Positions 45,230 to 53,788 of a DNA stretch of 64,000 nucleotides are shown here, in pieces (position 1 is the first letter of the stretch; every line of letters starts with the position of its first letter). Under the pieces are notes generated by a model. The model saw only the letters and a list, made by a program, of their open reading frames with translations. It did not search any database and was not told where the DNA came from. Position numbers and translations under genes: made by a program. This stretch comes from Roseococcus sp. (GTDB taxonomy: Bacteria > Pseudomonadota > Alphaproteobacteria > Acetobacterales > Acetobacteraceae). The stretch spans positions 62,001 to 126,000 of the forward strand of contig JAOAIK010000037.1 in NCBI GenBank assembly GCA_026414745.1. Reading direction: 5' to 3'.

Positions 45230-46110
45230 GCCCGCTCACCCTCGCCTGCCTCGCCTGGCCGGTGGAGCCGCTCGGCTCCGTCGCCGCCTTCGCCGCCAAG
45301 CTCGACGGCTTCTGCGCCGAGGCGAAGGCGCGCGGGGCCGATCTTCTGCTCGCCCCCGAATACGCCTGCGTGGAGCTGGGCGCGGCGCTGGCCGGGACGA
45401 GCACCGCCGACGAGGCGGCGGAGCTGCGCGCCATGGTGGCCGCAAGCGGCGAGGTGCTGGAGGCGATGCGCGCCGCGGCACGCCGCCACCGCCTCTGGCT
45501 GCAGCCCGGCACCCTGCCCATCGCCGATGGCGCCCGGGTGGTGAATCGCGCGCCCCTGATCGCGCCCGATGGCCGCCTCGCGTTCCAGGACAAGCGGCAG
45601 ATGACGCGCTTCGAGAGCGAGCGCTGGGGCGTCTCGCCCGGCGCGCCGCCCTGCGTCTTTCCCACGCCCTGGGGGCTGATCGGCATCGCCATCTGCTACG
45701 ATGCGGAATTCCCGAAGCTCGTGCGCGCGCAGGTGGAGGCGGGCGCCTGGCTGGTGCTGGTGCCCACCTGCACCGACACGGCGCACGGCTTCCAGCGCGT
45801 GCGCATCGCCGCGCGCGCCCGCGCCATGGAGAACCAGTGCTTCGTGGCCGTCGCGCCCACGGTGGGCGGTTTCGCGGCCTCCGCGGCGCTCGACGAGAAC
45901 CACGGCGCGGCCGGGATCTTCGGCCCCGTGGACCGCGGCTTCAGCGAGGACGGCGTCATCGCCGAGGGCGGGCCCGACGCGCCCGGGCTCGTGCTGGCGC
46001 GGCTCGATCCCGCGCGGATCGAGGCGGTGCGCGCCGAGGGCGCGGTGCGCAACCACCGCGATTGGCCGCGCGCCCCCATTCCGCGCCCGCAACGCGCGGT
46101 CTTCGCGTGA
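45226..46110 (+). CDS. Carbon-nitrogen hydrolase (nitrilase superfamily)
   Basis: The product is 294 residues from GTG 45226. The Glu-Lys-Cys triad is complete: LLLAPEYA, FQDKRQMTRFE and IAICYDAEFP. The substrate class (omega-amidase, aliphatic amidase or carbamoylase) cannot be told. Short GTGA overlaps link it to the acetyltransferase in front and to lpxB behind. An acetyltransferase-nitrilase pair is a recurrent neighbourhood in proteobacteria. Confidence 0.9.
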   Translation: MSPLTLACLAWPVEPLGSVAAFAAKLDGFCAEAKARGADLLLAPEYACVELGAALAGTSTADEAAELRAMVAASGEVLEAMRAAARRHRLWLQPGTLPIADGARVVNRAPLIAPDGRLAFQDKRQMTRFESERWGVSPGAPPCVFPTPWGLIGIAICYDAEFPKLVRAQVEAGAWLVLVPTCTDTAHGFQRVRIAARARAMENQCFVAVAPTVGGFAASAALDENHGAAGIFGPVDRGFSEDGVIAEGGPDAPGLVLARLDPARIEAVRAEGAVRNHRDWPRAPIPRPQRAVFA

Positions 46111-47231
46111 GCCTGATCTACCTCGTCGCCGGCGAGGCCTCGGGCGACATCCTGGGCGCGCGGCTGATGGCGGCGCTGCGCGCGCGCGCGCCGGGGCTCG
46201 CCTTCGCGGGGCTCGGCGGCGAGCGCATGGCCGCCGAGGGGCTCGAGAGCCTGTTCCCCATCGAGGAGCTGGCGCTGATGGGCTTCCTCGAGGTGCTGCC
46301 CAGCCTGCGCCGCCTCGCGCGCCGGCTGGAGGAGACGGTGCAGGACATCGCGCGCCGCGCCCCGCGCCTGGTCGTCACCATCGACAGCCCGGGCTTCACG
46401 CTGCGCCTGGCCGCGCGGGTGAAGGCGCTGGGCATCCCCGTGGTGCACTACGTGGCCCCGCAGGTCTGGGCCTGGCGGCCGGGCCGGGTGAAGGAGATCG
46501 CGCGCCGGGTGGACCGCATCCTCGCCCTCTTGCCCTTCGAGGCGCCGCTCTTCGAGCAGGCGGGCATTCCCGTCAGCTTCGTCGGTCACCCGATCCTGGA
46601 GAGCGAGGCGGCGCGGGGCGCGGCGGCGCGCTTCCCGATCGAGGGGCGCGGGCTGATCGTGATGCCCGGCAGCCGGCGCGGCGAGGTGCGGCGCCTGCTG
46701 CCCGTCTTCGCCGAGACGGTGCGGGTGCTGCCCGCCGATGTCGCGCCCGTCCTTGCGCTGGCGGGGCCGGTGGAGCCCCTTGTGCGCGCCCAGGCCGAGA
46801 CCTTCGACCGGCCCCTGCGCTTCGTCCGCGCGCCGGCCGAGAAGGCGGATGCCATGGCCGCGGCGCGGGCGGGGCTCATCAAGTCCGGCACCTCCTCGCT
46901 GGAGGCGGCGGTGGCGGGGCTGCCGCATGTGGTGGCCTACCGCGTCCACCCGATCAGCGCGGCGCTGGCGCGGCGGCTGATCCGGGTGCGCTTCGTCAGC
47001 CTCGTGAATCTGCTCTGCGGTCGGGAGGTGGTGCCGGAACGGCTGCAGCAGGACTGCACCCCGGCTGGCCTCGCGCGCGCGCTGACGCCGCTGCTCGCGG
47101 GCGGCGCGGAGGCGGAGGCGCAGCGCGCGGGCTTCCGCGAGGCGCTGGCGCGGCTCGCGCCCCCTTCGGGCCTGCCCAGCGAGGCGGCGGCCGAGGCGGT
47201 GCTGGCCGAGCTTGGCCGGCGCCGCGTGTGA
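46107..47231 (+). CDS. lpxB: Lipid-A-disaccharide synthase
   Basis: The product is 374 residues from GTG 46107, which overlaps the nitrilase stop. LVAGEASGDILGARLM at the N-terminus, VTIDSPGFTLRLA, YVAPQVWAWRPGR and IKSGTSSLEAAVAG are the ordered motifs of LpxB (GT19). It condenses UDP-2,3-diacylglucosamine with lipid X to form the lipid A disaccharide at the inner membrane. It is not in the usual lpxD-fabZ-lpxA cluster here. Confidence 0.95.
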   Translation: MSLIYLVAGEASGDILGARLMAALRARAPGLAFAGLGGERMAAEGLESLFPIEELALMGFLEVLPSLRRLARRLEETVQDIARRAPRLVVTIDSPGFTLRLAARVKALGIPVVHYVAPQVWAWRPGRVKEIARRVDRILALLPFEAPLFEQAGIPVSFVGHPILESEAARGAAARFPIEGRGLIVMPGSRRGEVRRLLPVFAETVRVLPADVAPVLALAGPVEPLVRAQAETFDRPLRFVRAPAEKADAMAAARAGLIKSGTSSLEAAVAGLPHVVAYRVHPISAALARRLIRVRFVSLVNLLCGREVVPERLQQDCTPAGLARALTPLLAGGAEAEAQRAGFREALARLAPPSGLPSEAAAEAVLAELGRRRV

Positions 47232-47328
47232 AGGCCGCGTGTATGCCTGCCCTGCCTTCCCGCAGTGGTTGGTGGGCGCGTGGCGACCACGCGCTAATCT
47301 TCCGTGCGCTGTCGCTGGGGAGACTGGG

Positions 47329-47688
47329 ATGATGCGCGCTGCCCTTCTGGTCGTGACGCTGGTGTTGTCGCTGGCGATGATGCCCCCGCCCTCCGCAGCG
47401 CAGCCGCGCGCCCCGGCGACCGACGCGACGGGGGTGGCCAGCTGCGACGAGCAGGTCAGGCTCTGGCGTCAATGCATCGACGTCTCCAACAAGACGCCGC
47501 CCGAGAAGGCGGCCGCGCATGGCGAGGTGAGCCGCTTCATCAACGATGTGCGTCGGGCCACTGACGCGAACCGGCGCGGCCTCGCGGAAGCCTGCGTGCA
47601 CGGGGCGGCCGGCTATGCGCTGATGCTGCGTGACGGAAGCTGCCAGCGCGGCACCACGGGGGCCTTCGACGACGTGCGGCGCCGCTGA
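47329..47688 (+). CDS. Small secreted protein of unknown function
   Basis: The product is 119 residues. MMRAALLVVTLVLSLAMMPPPSAAQ is a clear signal peptide; the mature part of about 95 residues has four Cys (in ASCDEQ, WRQCID, EACVHG, GSCQRG), suggesting two disulfides in the periplasm. GGGGAGA precedes the start. No family was recognised. It sits between lpxB and crtE on the same strand. Confidence 0.65.
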   Translation: MMRAALLVVTLVLSLAMMPPPSAAQPRAPATDATGVASCDEQVRLWRQCIDVSNKTPPEKAAAHGEVSRFINDVRRATDANRRGLAEACVHGAAGYALMLRDGSCQRGTTGAFDDVRRR

Positions 47689-47755
47689 GGCCGGCGCGCC
47701 CGAGCCCGGTTGGGGGCGCCGATGTGGCGTCGCCGGAACATCCGACCAAAGCTGT

Positions 47756-47773
47756 TGTCTATTTTAGCTGACA
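47756..47773. promoter_or_regulatory. PpsR/CrtJ-type site upstream of crtE
   Basis: A perfect TGT-N12-ACA palindrome (TGTCTATTTTAGCTGACA) lies 48 bp before the crtE start in an AT-rich patch unlike its surroundings. PpsR/CrtJ represses bch, crt and puc genes through exactly this pattern. No ppsR gene is in the window. Confidence 0.7.
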
Positions 47774-47821
47774 TTCCCGGTCGTCAGGTGGCATCATGGA
47801 GGCAAGAAGGGGGAGACCTCC

Positions 47822-48682
47822 ATGGATGCCATCGCGCGCATCGAGCGCAGCCTCGCGGAGGCGCTTGAGCCGGGAACGACCCCGCCCCTGCTCAGCCTCG
47901 CCATGCGCCATGCGGTCTTTCCCGGGGGCGCGCGCATCCGCCCGCGGCTGTGCCTCGCCGCGGCCGAGGCTTGCGGCGGCGATGACCCGGCACTCGCCGA
48001 TGCCACGGCCGCGGCGATCGAGCTGCTGCATTGCGCCTCGCTGGTGCATGACGACATGCCGGCCTTCGACGACGCGGCGATGCGCCGCGGCCGCCTCACC
48101 GTGCACAAGGCCTACGGGGAGCCGCTGGCGCTGCTCGTCGGCGACGCGCTGATCGTCCTCGCCTTCCAGCACGTCCTGCGCTGCCCCACCGCGCATGCCG
48201 AGCGCGTCCGTACCGTCCTGCGCATCGTGAGCGAGGCGGTGGGAACGCCTGCCGGCATCGTCGCGGGGCAAGCCTGGGAATGCGAACCCCGGGTGGACCT
48301 CTCGGCCTATCACCGCGCCAAGACAGCCGCGCTCTTCGCCGGCGCCAGCATGGCCGGGGCTGCGGCCGCCGGCGGGCCCGTCGAGGCCTGGCGGGCCGTG
48401 GGCGAGCGCCTGGGTGAGGCCTACCAGGTGGCGGACGACATCGCCGACGCCCTGGCCGCCGAGGAGGAATTCGGCAAGCCGGTGGGGCAGGATGCGGCAC
48501 ACGGCCGGCCGAGCGCGGTGCGGGAACTCGGCCTGCAGGGGGCGGTGGCCCGGCTTCATGCGCTGGCCGAGTCGGCGGCCACCGCCGTGCCGGACTGTCC
48601 CGGGCGGGAGCAACTCGGCGCCCTGATCCGGCAGGAGGCTCGGCGGCTCTTGCCGAAGAGCCTTGCCGCCGCCGCCACCTGA
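47822..48682 (+). CDS. crtE: Geranylgeranyl diphosphate synthase
   Basis: The product is 286 residues. GGARIRPRLCLAAAEA, the first Asp-rich motif HDDMPAFDD and the second DDIADAL identify a trans-polyprenyl diphosphate synthase; position next to bchC identifies it as CrtE, which supplies GGPP for carotenoids and the bacteriochlorophyll tail. AAGGGGGAG precedes ATG 47822. In many purple bacteria crtF lies between crtE and bchC; here bchC follows directly after 107 bp with its own promoter-like region. Confidence 0.92.
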   Translation: MDAIARIERSLAEALEPGTTPPLLSLAMRHAVFPGGARIRPRLCLAAAEACGGDDPALADATAAAIELLHCASLVHDDMPAFDDAAMRRGRLTVHKAYGEPLALLVGDALIVLAFQHVLRCPTAHAERVRTVLRIVSEAVGTPAGIVAGQAWECEPRVDLSAYHRAKTAALFAGASMAGAAAAGGPVEAWRAVGERLGEAYQVADDIADALAAEEEFGKPVGQDAAHGRPSAVRELGLQGAVARLHALAESAATAVPDCPGREQLGALIRQEARRLLPKSLAAAAT

Positions 48683-48720
48683 TCCCCCCCTCGGCCCGAA
48701 CGGCAGATGGATGCCCGGAA

Positions 48721-48738
48721 TGTCCATTCTTCTTGACA
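48721..48738. promoter_or_regulatory. PpsR/CrtJ-type site 1 in bchC promoter
   Basis: TGT-N12-ACA is perfect here (TGTCCATTCTTCTTGACA). It overlaps the -35 element TTGACA (48733-48738). Together with the second site it forms the tandem arrangement known for CrtJ-repressed bchC promoters. Confidence 0.78.
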
Positions 48739-48760
48739 GTTAGGTTTGTCTCTTTAGATT
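48733..48760 (+). promoter_or_regulatory. Sigma70-like promoter of bchC operon
   Basis: TTGACA (48733-48738), a 16-bp spacer and TAGATT (48755-48760) give a good sigma70 match 30 bp before the bchC ATG. It is embedded in the two PpsR palindromes, so repressor binding would block polymerase under aerobic or bright conditions. Confidence 0.65.
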
Positions 48761-48764
48761 GACC
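48747..48764. promoter_or_regulatory. PpsR/CrtJ-type site 2 in bchC promoter (one mismatch)
   Basis: TGT-N12-ACC, one base from the consensus, lies exactly 8 bp downstream of site 1. Tandem CrtJ sites 8 bp apart are bound cooperatively in Rhodobacter bchC. It overlaps the -10 element. Confidence 0.65.
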
Positions 48765-48789
48765 TCTGCTTCCTGAGGACATCCGCCCG

Positions 48790-49719
48790 ATGGACACGAT
48801 CGCCGTGATCCTGACCGAGCCGGAGCAGCTCCGGTTGGAGCGCGTGGCCCTCTTGCCGCCGGGCGAGGAGGATGTCGTCGTGGAGGTCGAGTGGTCGGGC
48901 ATCTCCACCGGCACGGAAAAGCTGCTGTGGTCCGGCCGGATGCCGCACTTCCCGGGCATGGGCTATCCGCTCGTGCCCGGATACGAGAGCGTGGGCCGCG
49001 TGATCGCGGCCGGCCCTGCCTCGGGGCATGCGGTGGGAAGCCGCGTCTTCATCCCCGGTTCCCGGGGCTTCAAGGATGTGCGCGGCCTGTTCGGGGGGGC
49101 CGCCGGCCGCCTCGTCGCGCCCGGCCGGCGCGTCGTGCCGGTGGAGGAGAGGCTCGGGGAGCGCGCGGTGCTGCTGGCGCTGGCCGCCACCGCCTACCAC
49201 GCTATTGCCGACCACCCCCCCCAACTGATCGTGGGCCATGGCGTGCTGGGCCGGCTGCTTGCGCGCATCACCCTCGCCATGGGCGCGCCCGCGCCCACCG
49301 TCTGGGAGGCGAACACGGCCCGCGCCACCGGCGCCGAGGGCTACATCGTCACGACCGCCGAGGCCGATACCCGCCGCGATTACGCCCGCATCTGCGACGC
49401 GAGCGGCGATGCCGGTCTGCTCGACGCGCTGATCGCCCGCCTCGCGCCCCTCGGCGAGATCACCCTCGCGGGGTTCTACGACCGTCTCTCCTTCGCCTTC
49501 GCGCCCGCCTTCATGCGCGAGGCGCGGCTGCGCATCGCCGCCGAATGGACGCCGGCCGACATGGCGGCCCTGCGCGCACTGCTCGATTCAGGCCGTCTGT
49601 CCCTCGACGGCCTGATCACGCACCGCCTGCCCGCCAGCGCGGCGCCCGACGCCTACCGCACCGCCTTCGGCGATGCCGCCTGCCTCAAGATGGTTCTCGA
49701 CTGGAGGAAGACCGAATGA
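48790..49719 (+). CDS. bchC: 3-Hydroxyethyl bacteriochlorophyllide a dehydrogenase
   Basis: The product is 309 residues with the BchC signature SGISTGTEKLLWSGRMPHFPG across two stretches and YPLVPGYESVGRVI. BchC oxidises the 3-hydroxyethyl group to acetyl in bacteriochlorophyll a synthesis. The cofactor loop is VGHGVLGRLLAR. GAGGA lies before ATG 48790. Its stop overlaps the bchX ATG, starting the bchCXYZ-puf run. Confidence 0.96.
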   Translation: MDTIAVILTEPEQLRLERVALLPPGEEDVVVEVEWSGISTGTEKLLWSGRMPHFPGMGYPLVPGYESVGRVIAAGPASGHAVGSRVFIPGSRGFKDVRGLFGGAAGRLVAPGRRVVPVEERLGERAVLLALAATAYHAIADHPPQLIVGHGVLGRLLARITLAMGAPAPTVWEANTARATGAEGYIVTTAEADTRRDYARICDASGDAGLLDALIARLAPLGEITLAGFYDRLSFAFAPAFMREARLRIAAEWTPADMAALRALLDSGRLSLDGLITHRLPASAAPDAYRTAFGDAACLKMVLDWRKTE

Positions 49720-50693
49720 ACGCCGTGCCCGGGAACATGCAGCCTTCCTCCGAGGGAGCGAGCGGCCCCGATGCCGCCGCTCCCGCGAAGAAGACCCAGA
49801 TCATCGCGATCTACGGCAAGGGCGGCATCGGCAAGTCCTTCACCCTGGCCAACCTGAGCTACATGATGGCGCAGCAGGGCAGGCGCGTGCTGCTCATCGG
49901 CTGCGATCCGAAGAGCGACACCACCTCGCTGCTCTTCGGCGGGCGCTCGACGCCGACCATCATCGAGACCTCGAGCCGCAAGAAGGCCGCCGGCGAGGCG
50001 GTCGCGATCGGCGACGTCTGCTTCAAGCGCGACGGCGTCTTCGCCATGGAGCTCGGTGGGCCCGAGGTCGGCCGCGGCTGCGGCGGGCGCGGCATCATCC
50101 ACGGCTTCGAGACGCTGGAGAAGCTCGGCTTCCACGACTGGGACTTCGACTACGTGCTGCTCGACTTCCTGGGCGACGTGGTCTGTGGCGGCTTCGGCCT
50201 GCCGATCGCGCGCGACATGTGCCAGAAGGTCATCGTCGTCGGATCGAACGACCTCCAGTCGCTCTACGTGGCGAACAACGTCTGCTCGGCGGTCGAGTAT
50301 TTCCGCAAGCTCGGCGGCAATGTCGGCGTCGCCGGCCTGGTCGTGAACAAGGACGACGGCACGGGCGAGGCCCAGGCCTTCGCCGCGGCCGTCGGCATTC
50401 CCGTGCTCGCGAGCATCCCCGCGCACGAGGACATCCGGCGCAAGAGCGCCGCGTACGAGATCGTGGGCAGGCCTGATGGCCCCTGGGGGCCTCTCTTCGC
50501 CGCCCTCGCCGAGCAGGTGGCGAATGCGCCGCCGCTGCGTCCCACCCCCTTGAGCCAGGAGGCGCTGCTCGGCCTCTTCAAGGGCGAAAGCGTGGGCCGC
50601 GACGTGGTGCTCACCCCCGCCGCCCTCGAGGACATGTGCGGCGTCGAGAAGCGCCCCAAGCCCTCGCTCGAAGTGGTCTACGAGGGGGTGTGA
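49716..50693 (+). CDS. bchX: Chlorophyllide a reductase iron protein
   Basis: The product is 325 residues, a NifH-like ATPase. The P-loop GKGGIGKS lies near residues 34-41, and the bridging 4Fe-4S cysteines are Cys122 (GRGCGGRG) and Cys157 (DVVCGGFG). It passes electrons with ATP hydrolysis to the BchY-BchZ component, which reduces ring B of chlorophyllide a. The N-terminal 25 residues before the fold are Pro/Ala-rich, as usual for BchX. ATGA overlap with bchC. Confidence 0.97.
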   Translation: MNAVPGNMQPSSEGASGPDAAAPAKKTQIIAIYGKGGIGKSFTLANLSYMMAQQGRRVLLIGCDPKSDTTSLLFGGRSTPTIIETSSRKKAAGEAVAIGDVCFKRDGVFAMELGGPEVGRGCGGRGIIHGFETLEKLGFHDWDFDYVLLDFLGDVVCGGFGLPIARDMCQKVIVVGSNDLQSLYVANNVCSAVEYFRKLGGNVGVAGLVVNKDDGTGEAQAFAAAVGIPVLASIPAHEDIRRKSAAYEIVGRPDGPWGPLFAALAEQVANAPPLRPTPLSQEALLGLFKGESVGRDVVLTPAALEDMCGVEKRPKPSLEVVYEGV

Positions 50694-50696
50694 GCG

Positions 50697-52205
50697 ATGG
50701 AACTGGCTTCCCCCCGCGAGGCCGCCGCCGGCGCCGAGACCGGCTGCCACGCCGGTCGCGAGACGATGGAGGCGGCCGCCCGCGCGGCCGGCAAGAGCGC
50801 GGCGATGGACCGGTTGATGGCCGACTATCCGCGCGGCCCCCACGACCAGCCCCAGAGCATGTGCCCCGCCTTCGGTTCCCTGCGCGTCGGGCTGCGCATG
50901 CGGCGCGTGGCGACCATCCTCTCCGGCAGCGCCTGCTGCGTCTATGGCCTCACCTTCCCCAGCCACTTCTACGGCGCAAAGCGCAGCGTGGGCTACGTCC
51001 CCTTCAACTCCGAGACCCTCGTCACCGGCAAGCTGTTCGAGGACATCCGCGAGGCGGTGATCGCGACCGCCCGGCCCGAGGACTACGACGCGGTGGTCAT
51101 CACGAACCTCTGCGTGCCCACCGCCTCGGGCGTGCCGCTCGACCTGCTGCCGCGCGAGATCAACGGCGTGCGCGTCATCGGCATCGACGTGCCGGGCTTT
51201 GGCGTTCCCACCCACGCGGAGGCGAAGGACGTCCTCTCCGGCGCCATGCTGCGCTACGCGCGCGAGGAGGCGGAACAGGGGCCGGTCGCGCGGCCGCGCA
51301 GCCTCGCCGACGGTCGCGCCGTGACGCTGATCGGGGAGCTCTTCCCCGCCGATCCCGTCGCGATCGGGCAGCTTCTTGCCCCGATGGACCTCGCCGCGGG
51401 CGCGCAGCTGCCTTGCCGGGAGTGGCGCGACCTCTACGCGGCGCTCGACGGGGTCGTGGTGGCGGCGCTGCATCCCTTCTACACCGCGAGCGTGCGCGAG
51501 TTCCTCGCCGCCGGTCGGCCCGTCGTCGGCTCGGGCCCGGTCGGCGTCGAGGGGACCGCCGCCTGGATGGAGGAGATCGGCCGCGCCGCCGGGGTGCCCG
51601 AGGCGCGGCGGGCGGCGGCGCGCCAGGCGGTGCTGCCCGCGATCCGCGCGCAGCTCGAGGCGAACCGCATCGCCGCGCGCATCACCGTCTCCGGCTACGA
51701 GGGCAGCGAACTGCTCGTCGCGCGGCTGCTGGTCGAGGCCGGCGCCGAAGTGCCCTATGTCGGCACCGCCTGCCCGCGCACGGAGTGGAGCGCGGCCGAT
51801 GCGGAATGGCTTGCCGCGCGCGGCTGCCATGTGCAGTTCCGCGCCTCGCTCGAGCAGGACATCGCGGCGATGAAGGAGGCGAAGCCCGACCTCGCGCTCG
51901 GCACCACGCCGCTCGTGCAGAAGGCGAAGGAGATGGGCTGGCCCGCCCTCTACTTCACCAACATGGTCAGCGCCCGGCCGCTCTTCGGCATCATGGGCGC
52001 GGGTTCGATGGCGGGCATCGTCGCGGCGCAGACGCGCGGGCGCGAGCGCTTCGCCACCATGGTCAGCTTCTTCGACGGCGTGGGCACGACCGACCGCGCC
52101 GGCTACGGCTTCGCCGCGAAGCCCCAGGATCCCCCGGGTTTCCGCGAGCGGATGCGCAGGCAGCGCGCGGCCCGCGCGAAGGCCGAAGAAGCGGTGGGGA
52201 GCTGA
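50697..52205 (+). CDS. bchY: Chlorophyllide a reductase subunit Y
   Basis: The product is 502 residues, a NifD/E-like protein. SMCPAFGSLRVGLRMR and LSGSACCVYGLTFPSHFYG near the N-terminus contain the conserved Cys that, with BchZ, hold the 4Fe-4S cluster. GVRVIGIDVPGFGVPTHAEAKD is the typical BchY core. It forms the catalytic heterotetramer with BchZ. Only three bases separate it from bchX. Confidence 0.97.
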   Translation: MELASPREAAAGAETGCHAGRETMEAAARAAGKSAAMDRLMADYPRGPHDQPQSMCPAFGSLRVGLRMRRVATILSGSACCVYGLTFPSHFYGAKRSVGYVPFNSETLVTGKLFEDIREAVIATARPEDYDAVVITNLCVPTASGVPLDLLPREINGVRVIGIDVPGFGVPTHAEAKDVLSGAMLRYAREEAEQGPVARPRSLADGRAVTLIGELFPADPVAIGQLLAPMDLAAGAQLPCREWRDLYAALDGVVVAALHPFYTASVREFLAAGRPVVGSGPVGVEGTAAWMEEIGRAAGVPEARRAAARQAVLPAIRAQLEANRIAARITVSGYEGSELLVARLLVEAGAEVPYVGTACPRTEWSAADAEWLAARGCHVQFRASLEQDIAAMKEAKPDLALGTTPLVQKAKEMGWPALYFTNMVSARPLFGIMGAGSMAGIVAAQTRGRERFATMVSFFDGVGTTDRAGYGFAAKPQDPPGFRERMRRQRAARAKAEEAVGS

Positions 52206-52208
52206 GCG

Positions 52209-53651
52209 ATGCTCGTGCTCGACCATGACCGGGCCGGTGGCTACTGGGGCGCCATCTACGCCTTCTCCGCAGTGCGGGGACTGCGCGTGGTGATCGACGG
52301 GCCCGTGGGCTGCGAGAACCTGCCGGTCACCGCCGTTCTTCACTACACCGACGCCCTGCCCCCGCACGAGCTGCCCATCGTCGTCACCGGCATCGACGAG
52401 GACGCGATGAGCAAGGACGGCACGGAGGGCCTGCTGCGCCGCGCCGCCGCGACGCAGGACCCCGACCTGCCGGCCGTCGTCGTCACCGGCTCCATCGCCG
52501 AGATGATCGGCGGCGGCGTCACGCCCCAGGGCTCGAACCTGCAGCGCTTCATCTGCCGCACCATCGACGAGGACCAGTGGCAGGCCGCCGACCGCGCCAT
52601 CATGTGGCTGTGGAACGAGTTCGGTGCGCGCGGCCGCAAGGTGCGCCCGCGCAACCCGAAGCTCGGCGAGCGGCCGCGCGTCAACCTCATCGGCCCCATC
52701 TACGGCACCTTCAACATGCCCTCCGACTTGGCGGAAATCCGCCGCCTGGTCGAGGGGATCGGCTGCGAGGTGAACCTCGTCTTCCCGCTCGGCTCCCATG
52801 TCGAGGACATCCAGCGCCTGCCGGACGCGGACGTGAACATCTGCCTCTACCGCGAGTTCGGCCGCAAGCTCTGCGAGGCGCTGGAGCGGCCCTACCTGCA
52901 GGCGCCGATCGGGATGTTCGCCACGACGAACTTCCTGCGCACGCTGGGCGAACTCACGGGGCTCGACCCCGAGCCGTTCATCGAGCGCGAGAAGCACACC
53001 ACGCTCAAGCCCCTGTGGGATCTCTGGCGGTCGGTCACGCAGGACTTCTTCGCCTCCGCCCCCTACTCCGTGGTGGCGAACCACACCTACACCTTCGGTT
53101 TGCGGCAGTTCCTCACCGAGGAGCTCGGCATCCCTTGCGCCTATGCCGCCGCCCGCAAGCCGGGCGAGAAGCCGCGCAACGACGAGACACGCGCCGCCAT
53201 GCACGGCACCCCTGGCCTCGTCGTCTTCGGCAGCTTCAACGAGCGGATGTATCTCGCCGAGGCGGGCAGCCGGGCCGCCTACATCCCCGCGAGCTTCCCT
53301 GGCGCCATCATCCGCCGCGCCACGGGCACGCCCTTCATGGGCTACGCGGGCGCCACCTACATCCTTCAGGAATACTGCAACGCTCTCTTCGATGCGCTGT
53401 TCCACATCCTCCCGCTCGGAACGGAGCTCGACAAGGTGCCCGCAACCCCCGCGCGGCCCTCGGACATCTGGGAGCCGGAGGCGCAGGCGCTGCTCGACGC
53501 GCGCGTCGCGCGCGAACCCTTCCTGATCCGCATCTCGGCCGCGAAGCGCCTGCGCGAGCAGGTGGAGCAGGCGGCGCGCGACGCGGGCGAGGCGCGCGTC
53601 ACCGCCGAGCGCGCCCGAGCCATCCTGGCGGCGGAGGCGCAGCCCGCATGA
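52209..53651 (+). CDS. bchZ: Chlorophyllide a reductase subunit Z
   Basis: The product is 480 residues, a NifK/N-like subunit. [20 protein letters not shown] carries the cluster-ligand Cys, and [17 protein letters not shown] is diagnostic for BchZ. The C-terminal helical tail ([20 protein letters not shown]) contributes the usual ring-closing segment. The stop overlaps an ATG that opens a 46-codon frame running to pufB. Confidence 0.97.
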   Translation: MLVLDHDRAGGYWGAIYAFSAVRGLRVVIDGPVGCENLPVTAVLHYTDALPPHELPIVVTGIDEDAMSKDGTEGLLRRAAATQDPDLPAVVVTGSIAEMIGGGVTPQGSNLQRFICRTIDEDQWQAADRAIMWLWNEFGARGRKVRPRNPKLGERPRVNLIGPIYGTFNMPSDLAEIRRLVEGIGCEVNLVFPLGSHVEDIQRLPDADVNICLYREFGRKLCEALERPYLQAPIGMFATTNFLRTLGELTGLDPEPFIEREKHTTLKPLWDLWRSVTQDFFASAPYSVVANHTYTFGLRQFLTEELGIPCAYAAARKPGEKPRNDETRAAMHGTPGLVVFGSFNERMYLAEAGSRAAYIPASFPGAIIRRATGTPFMGYAGATYILQEYCNALFDALFHILPLGTELDKVPATPARPSDIWEPEAQALLDARVAREPFLIRISAAKRLREQVEQAARDAGEARVTAERARAILAAEAQPA

Positions 53652-53788
53652 GCGCGCATCCGCCCCCCTGCCCTGCCCGCCCGGGATGTCCGGGCAGACA
53701 GACGTGCGTGGCCGGTCGGGCCACGCACATCCCTGCTGCGCGGGAGTTGCGCGGTAACGGGCCGAAAGGCCGAATGGAGGTCAACTGA
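53648..53788 (+). CDS. Possible 46-residue coupled ORF in the pufQ position
   Basis: The frame starts at ATG 53648 inside the bchZ stop (ATGA) and stops at TGA 53786-53788, which overlaps the pufB ATG (TGATG). It exactly fills the bchZ-pufB gap. The peptide ([14 protein letters not shown]..., with three Cys and a basic tail) has no membrane helix and does not resemble PufQ. Two hairpins lie within it, so the frame may be secondary to RNA structure. Confidence 0.35.
   Translation: MSAHPPPCPARPGCPGRQTCVAGRATHIPAARELRGNGPKGRMEVN
53673..53697 (+). repeat. Inverted repeat between bchZ and pufB (first)
   Basis: CTGCCCG (53673-53679) pairs with CGGGCAG (53691-53697) around an 11-nt loop. It is the first of two consecutive hairpins at the bchZ/puf junction, a place where Rhodobacter transcripts are processed to yield puf mRNA. 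Confidence 0.5.
53704..53728 (+). repeat. Perfect hairpin between bchZ and pufB (second)
   Basis: GTGCGTGGCC (53704-53713) pairs perfectly with GGCCACGCAC (53719-53728) around GGTCG. No T-tract follows, so it is a processing or 5'-stabilising hairpin rather than a terminator. Confidence 0.65.

Noticed and set aside
47755-47783. A sigma70 promoter for crtE at TTGTCT
   Set aside because: There is no acceptable -10 hexamer 16-18 bp downstream (sequence is CGGTCG), so only the PpsR palindrome is reported.
49653-53405. A 1250-residue open frame antisense to bchX-bchZ
   Set aside because: The + strand carries clear BchX, BchY and BchZ with all ligand residues; the antisense frame has no domain.
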